Source: JBNKHH01 sp050290245 (lineage in GTDB: Bacteria > Pseudomonadota > Alphaproteobacteria > Rhodobacterales > Rhodobacteraceae). From it: DNA of 64,000 bases. The stretch lies in contig JBNKHH010000035.1 of NCBI GenBank assembly GCA_050290245.1, positions 59,586-123,585 of the forward strand, given 5' to 3'. Below are positions 24,814-34,900 of the stretch, piece after piece. How positions within the stretch are numbered: position 1 is the first letter of the stretch; each line of letters opens with the position of its first letter. The notes beneath the pieces were generated by a model. It did not search any database and was not told the DNA's origin. It was given only the letters and a program-made list of their open reading frames with translations. The position numbers were made by a program, and so were the translations under genes.

Positions 24814-25512
24814 TTGCCAAACAGCGTAAATAAGAAGGGGCGAAACCGTCAACACGAGCAATGGACAAAACTCGTTCGGAATATGATGGACACCCCTGCT
24901 TGGCGTGCGCTTAGCCCGAAAGCTCAAGCACTTTATACTTGGCTCAAATTCGAGTGGCACGGACCAAAATCCAACAACAACGGTCGACTTCAGTTCAGCT
25001 GCAGACAGGCAGCTAGATCGATGGGGATAGGGAAGAATGCAGCCATGATTGCCTTCCGGGAGCTGCAGGAAAAAGGTTTCATTGTGGTCACTAAATTGGG
25101 CGCGCTGGGCGTTGAGGGCGAAGCAAGGGGACCTTCCTACGAACTAACCGAACTGCCCCTACCAGGGTCCCAACGCGGCCGTCGGCTATACTTGGTTTGG
25201 AGTGAAGGCAAAGATTTCCCCGTTGCGCGGCATCAGGCCAACAACCCGGCGGGTCGCAACGGGCGTAAATCCCCGTCTGCGAAATCAGGACGCACCTGTC
25301 TCCGAAATGATGACGTTCAAGGCGAGCCTGTCATCGAAATGAAGACGCCCTGTCTTCAAAAACGAGACGTTGATGGTTGGATACGGGCCGGAACTGTCAT
25401 CAATTTGGAGACATCCTTAACTACCATACCCAGTGCACAATCCGATCCACCTGATCTGCGCACTCCGGTCAGTCCGGACGATTGTTTCTTGCGATATGCG
25501 CGCGCGGACTGA
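24814..25512 (+). CDS. Winged-helix replication-initiator-like protein
   Basis: A 232-residue protein beginning 3 nt after alpA with a TTG. The first 110 residues carry a winged-helix fold (ALSPKAQALYTWLKFEWHGP, CRQAARSMGIGKNAAMIAFR, ELQEKGFIVVT) like RepA/helix-turn-helix initiators in small islands. The C-terminal half is low complexity and disordered. It may start island replication or repress it. An internal ATG at about 24883 is an alternative start. Confidence 0.65.
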   Translation: MPNSVNKKGRNRQHEQWTKLVRNMMDTPAWRALSPKAQALYTWLKFEWHGPKSNNNGRLQFSCRQAARSMGIGKNAAMIAFRELQEKGFIVVTKLGALGVEGEARGPSYELTELPLPGSQRGRRLYLVWSEGKDFPVARHQANNPAGRNGRKSPSAKSGRTCLRNDDVQGEPVIEMKTPCLQKRDVDGWIRAGTVINLETSLTTIPSAQSDPPDLRTPVSPDDCFLRYARAD

Positions 25513-25585
25513 TGGCGGGCCTGCGTGGAGCCATTGCGGAGCGCAGCGCAGGTCCGCCGCTCACAACGTTTCGATAAGAGCCGTC

Positions 25586-26110
25586 ATGACACCAACTCCA
25601 CTCTCCCGACATGACGGACTAGCCCTTCGCATTCTACGCAAATCCACTGGTCTGTCACAGGTTCGCCTGGCAGAAATTGCATGCGTTGGGTGTCACACCG
25701 TGTCCCGTTGGGAAGGTAAGCCCATATTCCATCGGAGGTCGCGTGCCTTGAAAAGCATCCTCGCTGTTCTCGAATCCTTACGCCGCAATAGGGCCGGTCT
25801 AACGCGCGCGCGCGGGCATGGGGTATTAGAAGGCCAGAGAACGGCACTCAAGGTCAGACAGCCCGCGAATGCTCTGCCAAGTAACCGTTCTGGGGCGTCA
25901 ACAGCACCAAGTTTGAGGGTCGTATGTAGGGCGACAACTCGGAAGGGGGCTCCGTGCAAGCTGAAGTCTGTGCCTGGTCGCCGCCGATGCAAATATCACG
26001 GCGGGAAGTCTACCGGACCCAAAACCAAGGAAGGCCGTGCTAGAATTGCGGCGGCGCAAAGATTGCGGTGGGCGCTTTGGAGAGCTGAGAATGATAGGTC
26101 ACTGAGATAG
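25586..26110 (+). CDS. XRE-HTH protein with HGG-STG motif
   Basis: A 174-residue protein. Residues about 8-50 are an XRE-type HTH (LRILRKSTGLSQVRLAEIAC). The C-terminus has CRATTRKGAPCK, then CKYHGGKSTGPKTKEGRARI, the Cys-rich HGG-STG motif of phage- and island-encoded small proteins of unknown function. The Cys and His residues suggest a zinc site. It overlaps the end of the opposing gene by 12 nt. Confidence 0.7.
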   Translation: MTPTPLSRHDGLALRILRKSTGLSQVRLAEIACVGCHTVSRWEGKPIFHRRSRALKSILAVLESLRRNRAGLTRARGHGVLEGQRTALKVRQPANALPSNRSGASTAPSLRVVCRATTRKGAPCKLKSVPGRRRCKYHGGKSTGPKTKEGRARIAAAQRLRWALWRAENDRSLR

Positions 26111-26626
26111 GGGTGGCTGAATTGACCTAGTGATCGTTCGGTCATCGCTCTCGAACCAGTGTCTCCGCCCATCGGTTCTGGCATAATGTTCGCGCATCCC
26201 TTGGTAGATACTACCTGCCCAAGAGTCGCGAAGCGATGGGAAGGCGAACGAGTGTGCGTCGTCCCCATAAAGAACCCAAACCCTGTGAAGCAGCCACATC
26301 ACAGCATCTTCGCACCATCCAAATCGCTCTTCTTCGCCGGGGCGTGGGCGAGCCGTGGTGCGCGTGCGATCCGATCTCAACGTGAACTCATGGCTCTTTG
26401 ATATGGCCAGCCTGAGCCTGTCGTGGTCAATTGCAGCAAGCTCACGACACACCTGTTTGACGCGATCTATGCTTGGTTTGGTGTAGGGAGGTCGGCGACC
26501 CTCGCCGATGATCTCGCGCATCTGTGGGCATGGACAGGTTGAGCAGGTGCGTTTCACGCACCATCTCGCCAGGGAACCCCTCACCAAGATGGCCTCCAAC
26601 GTGTTTTGCTCCAGCATATCAAGCAT
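26099..26626 (-). CDS. Hypothetical island protein
   Basis: A protein of about 175 residues with a Cys-rich N-terminal stretch (CVKRTCSTCPCPQM) and a mixed-charge body containing WCEDAVMWLLHRVWVLYGDD. The start could be the ATG at 26626 or a GTG two codons upstream; no ribosome-binding site decides. The family is unknown. Transcription is opposite to the rest of the island, together with the gene upstream. Confidence 0.5.
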   Translation of the reverse strand: MLDMLEQNTLEAILVRGSLARWCVKRTCSTCPCPQMREIIGEGRRPPYTKPSIDRVKQVCRELAAIDHDRLRLAISKSHEFTLRSDRTRTTARPRPGEEERFGWCEDAVMWLLHRVWVLYGDDAHSFAFPSLRDSWAGSIYQGMREHYARTDGRRHWFESDDRTITRSIQPPLSQ

Positions 26627-26779
26627 AAACACAATCCGTTCTGCGGAGGTCGCCTCTCATTTGGAAATTCGACTGGCGGAACCAAATTCAATCTGCCGCC
26701 GACGGAACCGGCAAACGATCTCCGCCTTTATCACTGCCGCAGAAATGGGGTATTTCGCAGACAGTTTTTCAATTTGCTT

Positions 26780-27292
26780 TTATGGGAAAAGCCCAACGGT
26801 TCGCTTCATGTGGAAGGACTTTTCCAATCTCAATAGATCGGAAGCGCGGCTCATGCTGCGTTGCGTTCGCGCCAGAGCGGTGACTGATTTCAGATACAGG
26901 GTCCTCGGGCTATTTTGTCGCCGAATTTCTGCAGCATTTCCTTCGCGTTCCGCCTCGCTAAGCTCACGGACAGGGCGCTCCCGGGGGACATAAGCATTCT
27001 CGTCGACTAGGCATCGAGCTGCGTTTGCCCGCCCCGCCCAAATGTCGCTGTCATCGTTGTCCATGTTGATCATTTCAAACCTGATCCTGCCGGTTTTGCT
27101 GGGCGGCAAGACCAAGATACTGGAGCGGCCAACAGGAAACCGTTCAGCCCATGGGTCCTCGGGTTGTTCGTCGGTCAGGAGATGTTTCGAGGCACTGGCG
27201 TCGAACCCGCCGTAGATAAAGATGCGGCCAGGTTCGATTTCGGGATCAGTCAGAACGTCGAGCATGTTTTTCAAATCGATTACTCCACTCAA
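26780..27292 (-). CDS. Hypothetical island protein
   Basis: A 170-residue protein with protein-like composition (GRIFIYGGFDASASKHLL, FPVGRSSILVLPPSKTGRIR) and a basic C-terminus. The start is TTG 27292 or ATG 27265. It is divergent from hsdM across 216 bp, so it could be a regulator or a second defence component. No family is recognised. Confidence 0.55.
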   Translation of the reverse strand: MSGVIDLKNMLDVLTDPEIEPGRIFIYGGFDASASKHLLTDEQPEDPWAERFPVGRSSILVLPPSKTGRIRFEMINMDNDDSDIWAGRANAARCLVDENAYVPRERPVRELSEAEREGNAAEIRRQNSPRTLYLKSVTALARTQRSMSRASDLLRLEKSFHMKRTVGLFP

Positions 27293-27508
27293 ATTACTTT
27301 GGCTCTTCTCAAATTTGCGACCTGGCCAAACGGAATTGCCTCACATGCCGCTACCCAAGAACTGTGGCCATCCTGAGGCATCAGGCGATCTGGCTCACCG
27401 CGTGTGTCGCCGAATTTCCTCGTAACCTAGAGGTTGTGCCACTGTCGCATTGCGGCTCAGGCGGTATCAAGGGCATAACAAATCCGAGTCCTCGAAGCGA
27501 ATGAGTTT

Positions 27509-29017
27509 ATGACCCCAGTAACCCAGTCCGAAATCAACAAAGCCGCGTGGGGTGCATGTGACACCTTCCGGGGCGTCGTCGATCCCAGCATCTACAAGGA
27601 CTACGTCCTGACGATGTTGTTCCTGAAATACGTCTCGGACGTGTGGAAGGACCACAAGGCAGGGTTCGAGGCCCAGCATCCCGACAGCCCCGATCTGGTC
27701 GCCGCCCTGATGCAGCAGGAGAGCTTCGTGTTGCCCGACGGGGCCAGCTTCGACGCCCTTCACCACCGCCGCCACGAGGCCGGAAACGGGGAGAGGATCG
27801 ACAAGGCGCTGCACGCCATCGAGGAGGCCAACGGGACCAAGCTACGGGATGTATTCCAGGACATCAGCTTCAACTCGAACAAACTGGGCGACGAGGATCA
27901 GAAGAACGACATCCTTCGCCACCTGCTCGAAGACTTCGCCAAGCCCGCCCTGGACCTTCGCCCCTCCCGGGTCGGAAAGCTCGACATCATCGGCGGAGCG
28001 TATGAATACCTGATCTCCCGGTTCGCCGCGACGGCTGGGAAGAAGGCTGGTGAATTTTACACCCCCGCCGAGGTCTCGCAACTGATGGCGCGGCTGGTCG
28101 GCCCACGGGAAGGCGACGACATCTGTGATCCGACCTGCGGGTCTGCGTCTCTGCTGATGAAATGCGGTCGGTTGGTCCGGGAAAGCACCGGGGCCAGGCG
28201 ATACGCATTGTATGGGCAAGAGGCCATCGGCTCCACCTGGGCCCTGGCCAAGATGAACCTGTTTCTGCATGGCGAAGAAAATCACCAGATCGAATGGGGC
28301 GACACGATCCGGAACCCCAAACTGCGAACCTCCGACGACATGCTGCGGCACTTCGATGTCGTCGTGGCCAATCCTCCTTTCAGTCTGGACAAGTGGGGCG
28401 TCGAAACGGCTGAGAACGACCGGTTCGCGCGCTTCCGCCGAGGCATCCCGCCGAAGACCAAGGGGGACTACGCCTTCATCCTCCACATGATCGAGACGCT
28501 GAAACCCCGAACGGGCCGCATGGCGGTGGTGGTGCCGCACGGGGTGCTGTTCCGGGGGTCGTCCGAAGGGAAGATCAGGCAAAAGCTGGTCGAGGAAAAC
28601 CTTCTCGACGCCGTCATCGGCCTGCCCGAAAAGCTCTTCTTCGGCACCGGCATCCCGGCGGCGATCCTGGTGTTCCGCAAACGCAAGGACGACGACAGCG
28701 TGCTGTTCATCGATGCCAGCCGGGAGTTCATGGCGGGCACCAACCAGAACGCCCTAGATGAGAGCCACCTGACCAAGATCGTCGAGACTTATCAGTCGCG
28801 GGAGACGGTGGAGAAATACAGCCACAGGGCCAGTCGGGCGGAGATCGCGGAGAACGACTTCAATCTCAACATCCCTCGCTACGTGGATACCTTCGAGGAG
28901 GAGGAAGAAATTGACCTGATGGCCGTTCGTGACGAACGAACCCGGCTGAAGGCCGACCTGGCCGAGTTGGAAACCCGGATGGAGGGGTATCTGCGGGAGC
29001 TTGGGTATGGTTCCTGA
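27509..29017 (+). CDS. hsdM: Type I restriction-modification DNA methyltransferase subunit
   Basis: A 502-residue N6-adenine methyltransferase. The N-terminal HsdM_N helical domain is followed by the SAM-binding core with DPTCGSASLLMK (motif I) and the catalytic NPPF motif in VVANPPFS. It methylates the recognition site read by HsdS and forms the M2S core of the type I complex. It is first in a six-gene rightward operon. Its stop lies 11 nt inside hsdS. Confidence 0.95.
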   Translation: MTPVTQSEINKAAWGACDTFRGVVDPSIYKDYVLTMLFLKYVSDVWKDHKAGFEAQHPDSPDLVAALMQQESFVLPDGASFDALHHRRHEAGNGERIDKALHAIEEANGTKLRDVFQDISFNSNKLGDEDQKNDILRHLLEDFAKPALDLRPSRVGKLDIIGGAYEYLISRFAATAGKKAGEFYTPAEVSQLMARLVGPREGDDICDPTCGSASLLMKCGRLVRESTGARRYALYGQEAIGSTWALAKMNLFLHGEENHQIEWGDTIRNPKLRTSDDMLRHFDVVVANPPFSLDKWGVETAENDRFARFRRGIPPKTKGDYAFILHMIETLKPRTGRMAVVVPHGVLFRGSSEGKIRQKLVEENLLDAVIGLPEKLFFGTGIPAAILVFRKRKDDDSVLFIDASREFMAGTNQNALDESHLTKIVETYQSRETVEKYSHRASRAEIAENDFNLNIPRYVDTFEEEEEIDLMAVRDERTRLKADLAELETRMEGYLRELGYGS

Positions 29018-30215
29018 GGGGTGGGAAGCAACCACGCTCGGGGATTGCGTGTCCTTCAGATCAGGAGGAACCCCGAGCAAGCAGAAGGCCCAATTCTGGG
29101 GTGGCGATATCCCGTGGGTTTCGGCCAAGGACCTCAAATCACATCGCATCGACGACGCCATCGACCATTTGACCGAAGCTGGTGCGGCATCGGCCAAAAT
29201 GGCGGACACCAACAGCATACTGATCCTAGTTCGCGGCATGACGCTGCTGAAAGATGTCCCCGTTGGTCTTGTGACACGCCCTCTGGCCTTCAATCAGGAC
29301 ATCAAGGCACTTATTGCCAAAGCCGATGTTGACCCACTCTATCTCTCGTATCTTCTGGTAGGCAGGAAGTTGGCGATGATGGGGTTGGTAAATACAGCCA
29401 ACCACGGGACGGGCCGCCTGGACACAGACCTCCTGAAAGGTCTGCCACTGGACATCCCCCCACTCCCCGAGCAACGGAAGATCGCGGACATCCTCTCGAC
29501 CTGGGACCGGGCTATCAAGACGACCGAGGCGCTGCTGGCCACCGCCCGCACCCAGAAACGCGCCCTCATGCAGAGCCTCCTCACCGGCAAACGCCGCTTC
29601 CCCGAGTTCGAGGGTCAGGCGTGGAGAGAGGTACTGTTCGATGAAGTCTTCGAACGTGTCCGAAGGAAAAACAGCGTAGGTAACGAGAATACTCTGACCA
29701 TCTCTGGTCAGGACGGACTGGTGTCCCAGCAGGAGTATTTCAACAAGCGCGTCGCAGCCGCTGATCTCTCGGGATATACATTGTTGGTGGGTGGAGACTT
29801 TGCCTACAACAAGAGCTACTCAGCCGGGTACCCCATGGGGGCCATTAAGATGCTGCCAGATGGACAGACCGGGGTGGTGTCCAGCCTCTATCTTTGCTTC
29901 GCCCTTGCCAATCCAGAAGCCCACAGTCGTGAATTCTTCCGGCACTTCTTCGAGGCAGGTTGTTTTAATCGGGAAATCTACAAAATTGCCCAAGAAGGAG
30001 CACGAAACCACGGCTTGTTGAATGTCAGTGTACATGACTTCTTCCGGGCAAAGCTGCGGATACCGGACCTAGCAGAACAACGCCGCATCGCCGAGGTCAT
30101 CAACTTGGCTGAACGAGAAGAGGCCTACGACCGTGGCGTTGTCGAAAAACTCCGCACCGAGAAGAAGGCCCTGATGCAGCAACTCCTGACCGGCAAGCGG
30201 CGAGTGGCGGTATGA
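29007..30215 (+). CDS. hsdS: Type I restriction-modification specificity subunit
   Basis: A 402-residue HsdS with two target-recognition domains, each ending in a conserved helical spacer. The first spacer is LPEQRKIADILSTWDRA and the second LAEQRRIAEVINLAERE, and both close with LLTGKRR. The two half-sites give a bipartite target that cannot be read from sequence. The ATG at 29007 behind GGGAG is preferred over a TTG two codons upstream. The second recognition domain has visibly lower GC than the first, a sign of domain swapping. Confidence 0.93.
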   Translation: MVPEGWEATTLGDCVSFRSGGTPSKQKAQFWGGDIPWVSAKDLKSHRIDDAIDHLTEAGAASAKMADTNSILILVRGMTLLKDVPVGLVTRPLAFNQDIKALIAKADVDPLYLSYLLVGRKLAMMGLVNTANHGTGRLDTDLLKGLPLDIPPLPEQRKIADILSTWDRAIKTTEALLATARTQKRALMQSLLTGKRRFPEFEGQAWREVLFDEVFERVRRKNSVGNENTLTISGQDGLVSQQEYFNKRVAAADLSGYTLLVGGDFAYNKSYSAGYPMGAIKMLPDGQTGVVSSLYLCFALANPEAHSREFFRHFFEAGCFNREIYKIAQEGARNHGLLNVSVHDFFRAKLRIPDLAEQRRIAEVINLAEREEAYDRGVVEKLRTEKKALMQQLLTGKRRVAV

Positions 30216-30580
30216 AGACCAAGTTTGCAACCAAGTCGGGATCAGACGTGCTGATCGATATCGACGAGGACAACTACGTCGCGACGGTGTCCACCCCAAG
30301 TGGCGAACGGGTTGGCGCCATCGAATTCTTGCTGATCGAGGACCTGGCCGCTCCTGATGGATATTTTCTGAAGATGACTCATGCCTTTCTTGAGGGGGCG
30401 GGGGGAAAGTATCTGCGCCAGGGGATCGGCACCGAGTGCGTGCGGCTCATGGCAGAGGTCTCGGGCTTCCCGATTACCACAAATGACCACGACGGCACGG
30501 TCCAACACGATGGCAGCCATCTGACTGGCGATGCGCCCTTTTGGGTGGCCAAGCTGCGAGAGCGCAAGCTAATTTTTTGA
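30212..30580 (+). CDS. GNAT-like acetyltransferase in the restriction operon
   Basis: A 122-residue protein starting in the hsdS stop (ATGA). After a beta-rich half it has GGKYLRQGIGTECVRLMAEV, which matches GNAT motif A (R/QxxGxG/A, acetyl-CoA pyrophosphate loop), and a C-terminal FWVAKLRERKLIF like the last GNAT segment. It is short for the family, so the N-terminal strands may be reduced. It probably acetylates a protein, small molecule or nucleotide. A link to the neighbouring dGTPase or HsdR is inferred from the operon. Confidence 0.6.
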   Translation: MKTKFATKSGSDVLIDIDEDNYVATVSTPSGERVGAIEFLLIEDLAAPDGYFLKMTHAFLEGAGGKYLRQGIGTECVRLMAEVSGFPITTNDHDGTVQHDGSHLTGDAPFWVAKLRERKLIF

Positions 30581-30615
30581 TTTTTCGTGACGAAAACTTT
30601 TTGAAGGACAACGTT

Positions 30616-31950
30616 ATGAGTGACTACTGGGAACAGCGGCGAGACGGTTCTGTAACCAAGGATGGCAGGACCGCTTTCGAGCGTGATTACGCTCGGGTCG
30701 TGCATTCTGCTGCGTTTCGGCGCCTTCAATCCAAGACCCAAGTCCTCGGAATCGGTGATAGTGACTTCTATCGCACCAGGCTTACCCACTCGATGGAAGT
30801 CAGTCAGATCGGCGAAGGGATCGCCCGGCGGCTGAAAGCTGCGGCAACGGCGGGCACCCCAAGCCAAGAAATCCTTCCCGATCCGATCCTGATACGCACC
30901 ATTTGCCTGGCCCATGATCTGGGGCATCCCCCATTTGGGCATGGTGGTGAGGTGGCACTGAACCGATGCATGCTCGACCACGGTGGCTTCGAGGGGAATG
31001 GCCAGACCCTTCGGATCATGACCCTGATCGAGCCATACCATCCAACCTTGGGGATGAACTTGAGCCGAAGGTCGCTCCTGGGTGTCCTGAAGTATCCGGC
31101 ACCCTACAGTGCGGTCGTCGATGAAACCGCATACCGGGGCGGTGAGCGGTCTGGTGCGACGGTCTTTAAGGCTAAACCCTTCAAGCCGCCGAAGTGCTAT
31201 TTGGATACCGAAGTTGAAGTTGTCGGCTGGGTCGCTGAAGACCTAGTCGATTGGCCCAAGGTTAGCACTGAATTCGAACCAAAGAAGGTTGGGAAACACC
31301 GGAAGACCCTCCACAAATCTCTCGATACTTCGATCATGGAGATCGCTGATGATATCGCTTACGGGGTCCACGATCTTGAAGATGCCATTGGCCTGAAGCT
31401 GATCGACCGAGCAACTTTCACCGACACGATTAAGCCTAGTGATTTTCAACCTTTCTGTGACTGGTCTGACGGGATCGATTTCGACACGCTTGTCAGTGAC
31501 CTATTCTGTTCGCACACCTACAAGCGCAAGAAGGCCATCGGTGCCTTGGTCGATTTTTGTATTCGGCACACGTCGCTTGATACCCTAAATGTGCATGAGT
31601 TTTCGCACCGGATCTTTGGATATCAAGCTGTGCTAGACGATGGGGCCAGGGAGGTCCTCGATGCTCTCCAGAACCTGGTTGTGAACCAGGTGATTTTTTC
31701 AACGACGGTGCAGCAACTTGAATTCAAGGGCCAGAAGATTGTCACGGAATTGTTCGACGCCTTTGCCACTGATCCAACACGCCTTTTGCCCAGTCGCGAT
31801 GCACAAAGATGGAGCGAGGCGGAAGGCGACGTCCATCGTCAACATCGTGTCATCTGCGACTACATCGCGGGGATGACAGACGAATATGCAACCAAGCGGT
31901 ATCAGCAGCTTTTCGAACCTCGTGTCGGTTCTGTGTTCGATAGGCTGTAA
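30616..31950 (+). CDS. HD-domain dGTPase (anti-phage type)
   Basis: A 444-residue deoxynucleoside triphosphate triphosphohydrolase of the dGTPase family. The metal HD site shows His58 (TRLTHSMEV), His100-Asp101 (LAHDLGHPPFGHGGE) and a distal Asp in EIADDIAYGVHDLED. Such enzymes cut dGTP to deoxyguanosine and triphosphate; some defend against phage by draining dNTPs. The start at the ATG at 30616 follows a GAAGGA box; an earlier in-frame start is not protein-like. It lies between hsdS and hsdR, 2 nt before hsdR, and its codon use is less GC-rich than hsdM/hsdR. Confidence 0.92.
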   Translation: MSDYWEQRRDGSVTKDGRTAFERDYARVVHSAAFRRLQSKTQVLGIGDSDFYRTRLTHSMEVSQIGEGIARRLKAAATAGTPSQEILPDPILIRTICLAHDLGHPPFGHGGEVALNRCMLDHGGFEGNGQTLRIMTLIEPYHPTLGMNLSRRSLLGVLKYPAPYSAVVDETAYRGGERSGATVFKAKPFKPPKCYLDTEVEVVGWVAEDLVDWPKVSTEFEPKKVGKHRKTLHKSLDTSIMEIADDIAYGVHDLEDAIGLKLIDRATFTDTIKPSDFQPFCDWSDGIDFDTLVSDLFCSHTYKRKKAIGALVDFCIRHTSLDTLNVHEFSHRIFGYQAVLDDGAREVLDALQNLVVNQVIFSTTVQQLEFKGQKIVTELFDAFATDPTRLLPSRDAQRWSEAEGDVHRQHRVICDYIAGMTDEYATKRYQQLFEPRVGSVFDRL

Positions 31951-31952
31951 GC

Positions 31953-34900
31953 ATGATGAACCTAGCTCCCGACACCCGAGAAGAAGCTGCCGCCAAGCTA
32001 CCCGCCCTGCATGTGCTGATTGCCATGGGCTGGGACTACCTCTCCCCGACGGAAGCTTTGACGTTGCGGGGATCGGAACGAAGTGTGCTGTTGGAGCCTA
32101 TGCTGCGGGAACGCCTCCAGGCGCATCGTTTCGACCATCGGGGGAAGAGCTATCCGCTATCGTCCGGCGGGATCGACCAGGTAATCCGGACGATCACTTC
32201 AATCGGGCTAACCGAGGGGCTGACTCCGGCCAACCAGGCGATATATGTCCACCTCACCAAGGGGATCACGGTTACTGAGTTCGTGGACGGCGAGCGGGTC
32301 AGCAAGACGGTGCCGCTGTTCGACTGGCAGGACACGTCGGCTAACATCTTCCAGGTGACTGAGGAGTTAAGTGTCGAACGCCGGGCGGGGATTGGCCACT
32401 ACCGCCCGGATGTGGTCTGCTACGTCAACGGAATCCCGCTCGCCGTGATCGAGGCCAAGCGCCCGGTGTCTTCGACCAAGGACAAGGCGATGGTGGATGA
32501 GGGGATAAGCCAGCACCTGCGCAATCAAATGGGCGACGGCATCCAGGACCTCTACGCATATTCCCAGTTGCTGCTGTCGATCTCCGGCTCCGGAGGCCGT
32601 TACGCCACGACCATGACCAAGAAGAAATTCTGGTCGCTATGGCGGGAAGAGGAGATCACCGAGGCCGAGATGGCCGGGATACGCAACCAGAGCCTCTCAG
32701 AGGCCCAAAGAGCCGCCCTATTCGCCGACCGCCCCGACTGGGCGCTGAAGGGCTACGACCGCCTCCACGCCGCCCCAGTGGCCGTCACAGAGCAGGATCG
32801 GATGATCATCGGTCTGCTGCGCCCCGACAGGCTCTTGGACTTCACCCAAAGGTTCGTCTTCTTCGACCAGAAGATCGGCAAGATGGCCGCCAGATACCAG
32901 CAGGTGCGCGGCACCAAGGCGATCCTCGACCAGATCAGCCGGAAAAAGCCCGACGGCAGCCGGGAGGGCGGTGTCATCTGGCATACGACAGGCAGCGGGA
33001 AGAGCAATCTGATGGTCCTGCTGGCCAAATCACTGCTGGTCGAACCGGAGTTCGCGGACTGGCGTATCATCCTGGTCACTGACCGGATCGACCTGGAGAA
33101 GCAACTGGCGGGGACCTTCCTGACCGGCGGAGCCTTCGGCTCGGCGGTGGCGACCAAGAAGGACGGCGACACGGCCAAGGTCCAGTCAGGCCGCGACCTG
33201 GCCGAACGGATCGGCAACGGGAACGAACGGATCACCTTCACGCTGCTCCAGAAATTCAACTCGGCGACCAAGATGCCCGAGTGCCACAACGCCTCCGACA
33301 AGCTCGTGGTTCTGGTCGATGAAGGGCACCGCAGCCAGGGGGGCGAGAACCACGAACGGATGCGTCAGGCACTCCCCAACGCCGCCTTCATCGCGTTCAC
33401 AGGGACGCCGCTCCTGAAGGAAGACAAGACCCGGAACAAGTTCGGCCCGATCCTGCATGCCTACACGATGCAGGACGCTGTGGCCGATGGGGCTGTCACC
33501 CCGCTCGTTTATGAGGAACGAAGACCGATCCTCGATGTCAACGAGGCCGCCATCGATGCCTGGTTCGACAAGATCACCGCCAACCTCAGCGACGACCAGC
33601 GGTCTGATCTGAAGAAAAAGTTCTCCACCCGGGGCAAGCTCTACGGAGCCGCCAACCGGATCGACCTCATCGCCTACGACATCGCTACCCACTTCAACGA
33701 GAACTTCGCCAGGCTCGACCTCGGCCTGAAGGCGCAACTGGCTACCGACAGCAAGCTCTCCGCGATCCGCTACAAGGCCGCCCTCGATGCCACCGGCATG
33801 GTGACGAGCGCCGTGGTGATCTCGCCCCCGGACACCCGGGAAGGGCACGACGAAGCCGATGAGAGCAAAGCCCCAGAGGTCCAGGCATGGTGGAAGGCCA
33901 ATGTGGGTGCCGACCCGCAGACCTACGAAGACAACATCATCGAGGACTTCGGCAAGGACGGCCCCCCGGACATCCTGATCGTCGTAGACAAGCTATTGAC
34001 CGGCTTTGACGAGCCGAGGAACGCGGTCCTTTACATCGACAAACACCTGAAGGGCCACAACCTGCTCCAGGCCATCGCCCGGGTGAACCGGCTCCACGAC
34101 GCCAAGCAGCACGGGTATCTGATCGACTATCGCGGCGTCCTCGCCGAACTTGACACCTCGATCCAGGACTACCAGGACCTCGCTGAACAGACTCAAGCCG
34201 GATACGAGATCGACGACCTGGTCGGCCTGGTCCAAAACGTCTCGACCGAATACAAGCGGCTCCCCGCCTTGCACGACGCGCTCTGGGCGATCTTCCGGGG
34301 CGTGAAGAACAAGGCCGATTGGGAAGCATTCCGCCAGGTGCTGATCCCGCAGTTCGCGACCGACGAGACCGGTGAGTCCTACGACCAACGTCAGAAAATC
34401 CGGGAAGACTTTTACGACGCCCTGACGGCCTTCGGCATGTGCCTGAAACTCGCCCTGTCGTCGCGGACCTTCTTCGAGGACGGAGCCTTCGACGAGAAGA
34501 CTGTCCGGACCTACAAGCGTGACCTGAAGTTCTTCACCGAGCTTCGCATTCAGGCCAAACGTGACGCCCAGGAGGTGGTGGACTTCTCCGAGTATGAGGC
34601 CCAGATCAGACGGCTGGTGGACAAGCAGGTAATCGGCCAGGACATTGAGGAACCCGAGGGGTTCATTCGCGTCGATGAACTTGGTCAGGATAGCGATCCA
34701 GATGATTGGTCCGAGGAGAAAACCCGGACCGAGGCGGACCTGATCAAGACACGGATCAGGAAGACCATCGAGCAGGACCTGATCGATGACCCCTTTGCCC
34801 AGCGTGTGTTCTCGGACCTCCTGAAAGAGGCTATCCGGGAGGCCGAGGCGATGTTCGACCATCCGGGCAAGCAGTATACGATGTTCCGGGACCTCGAAGA

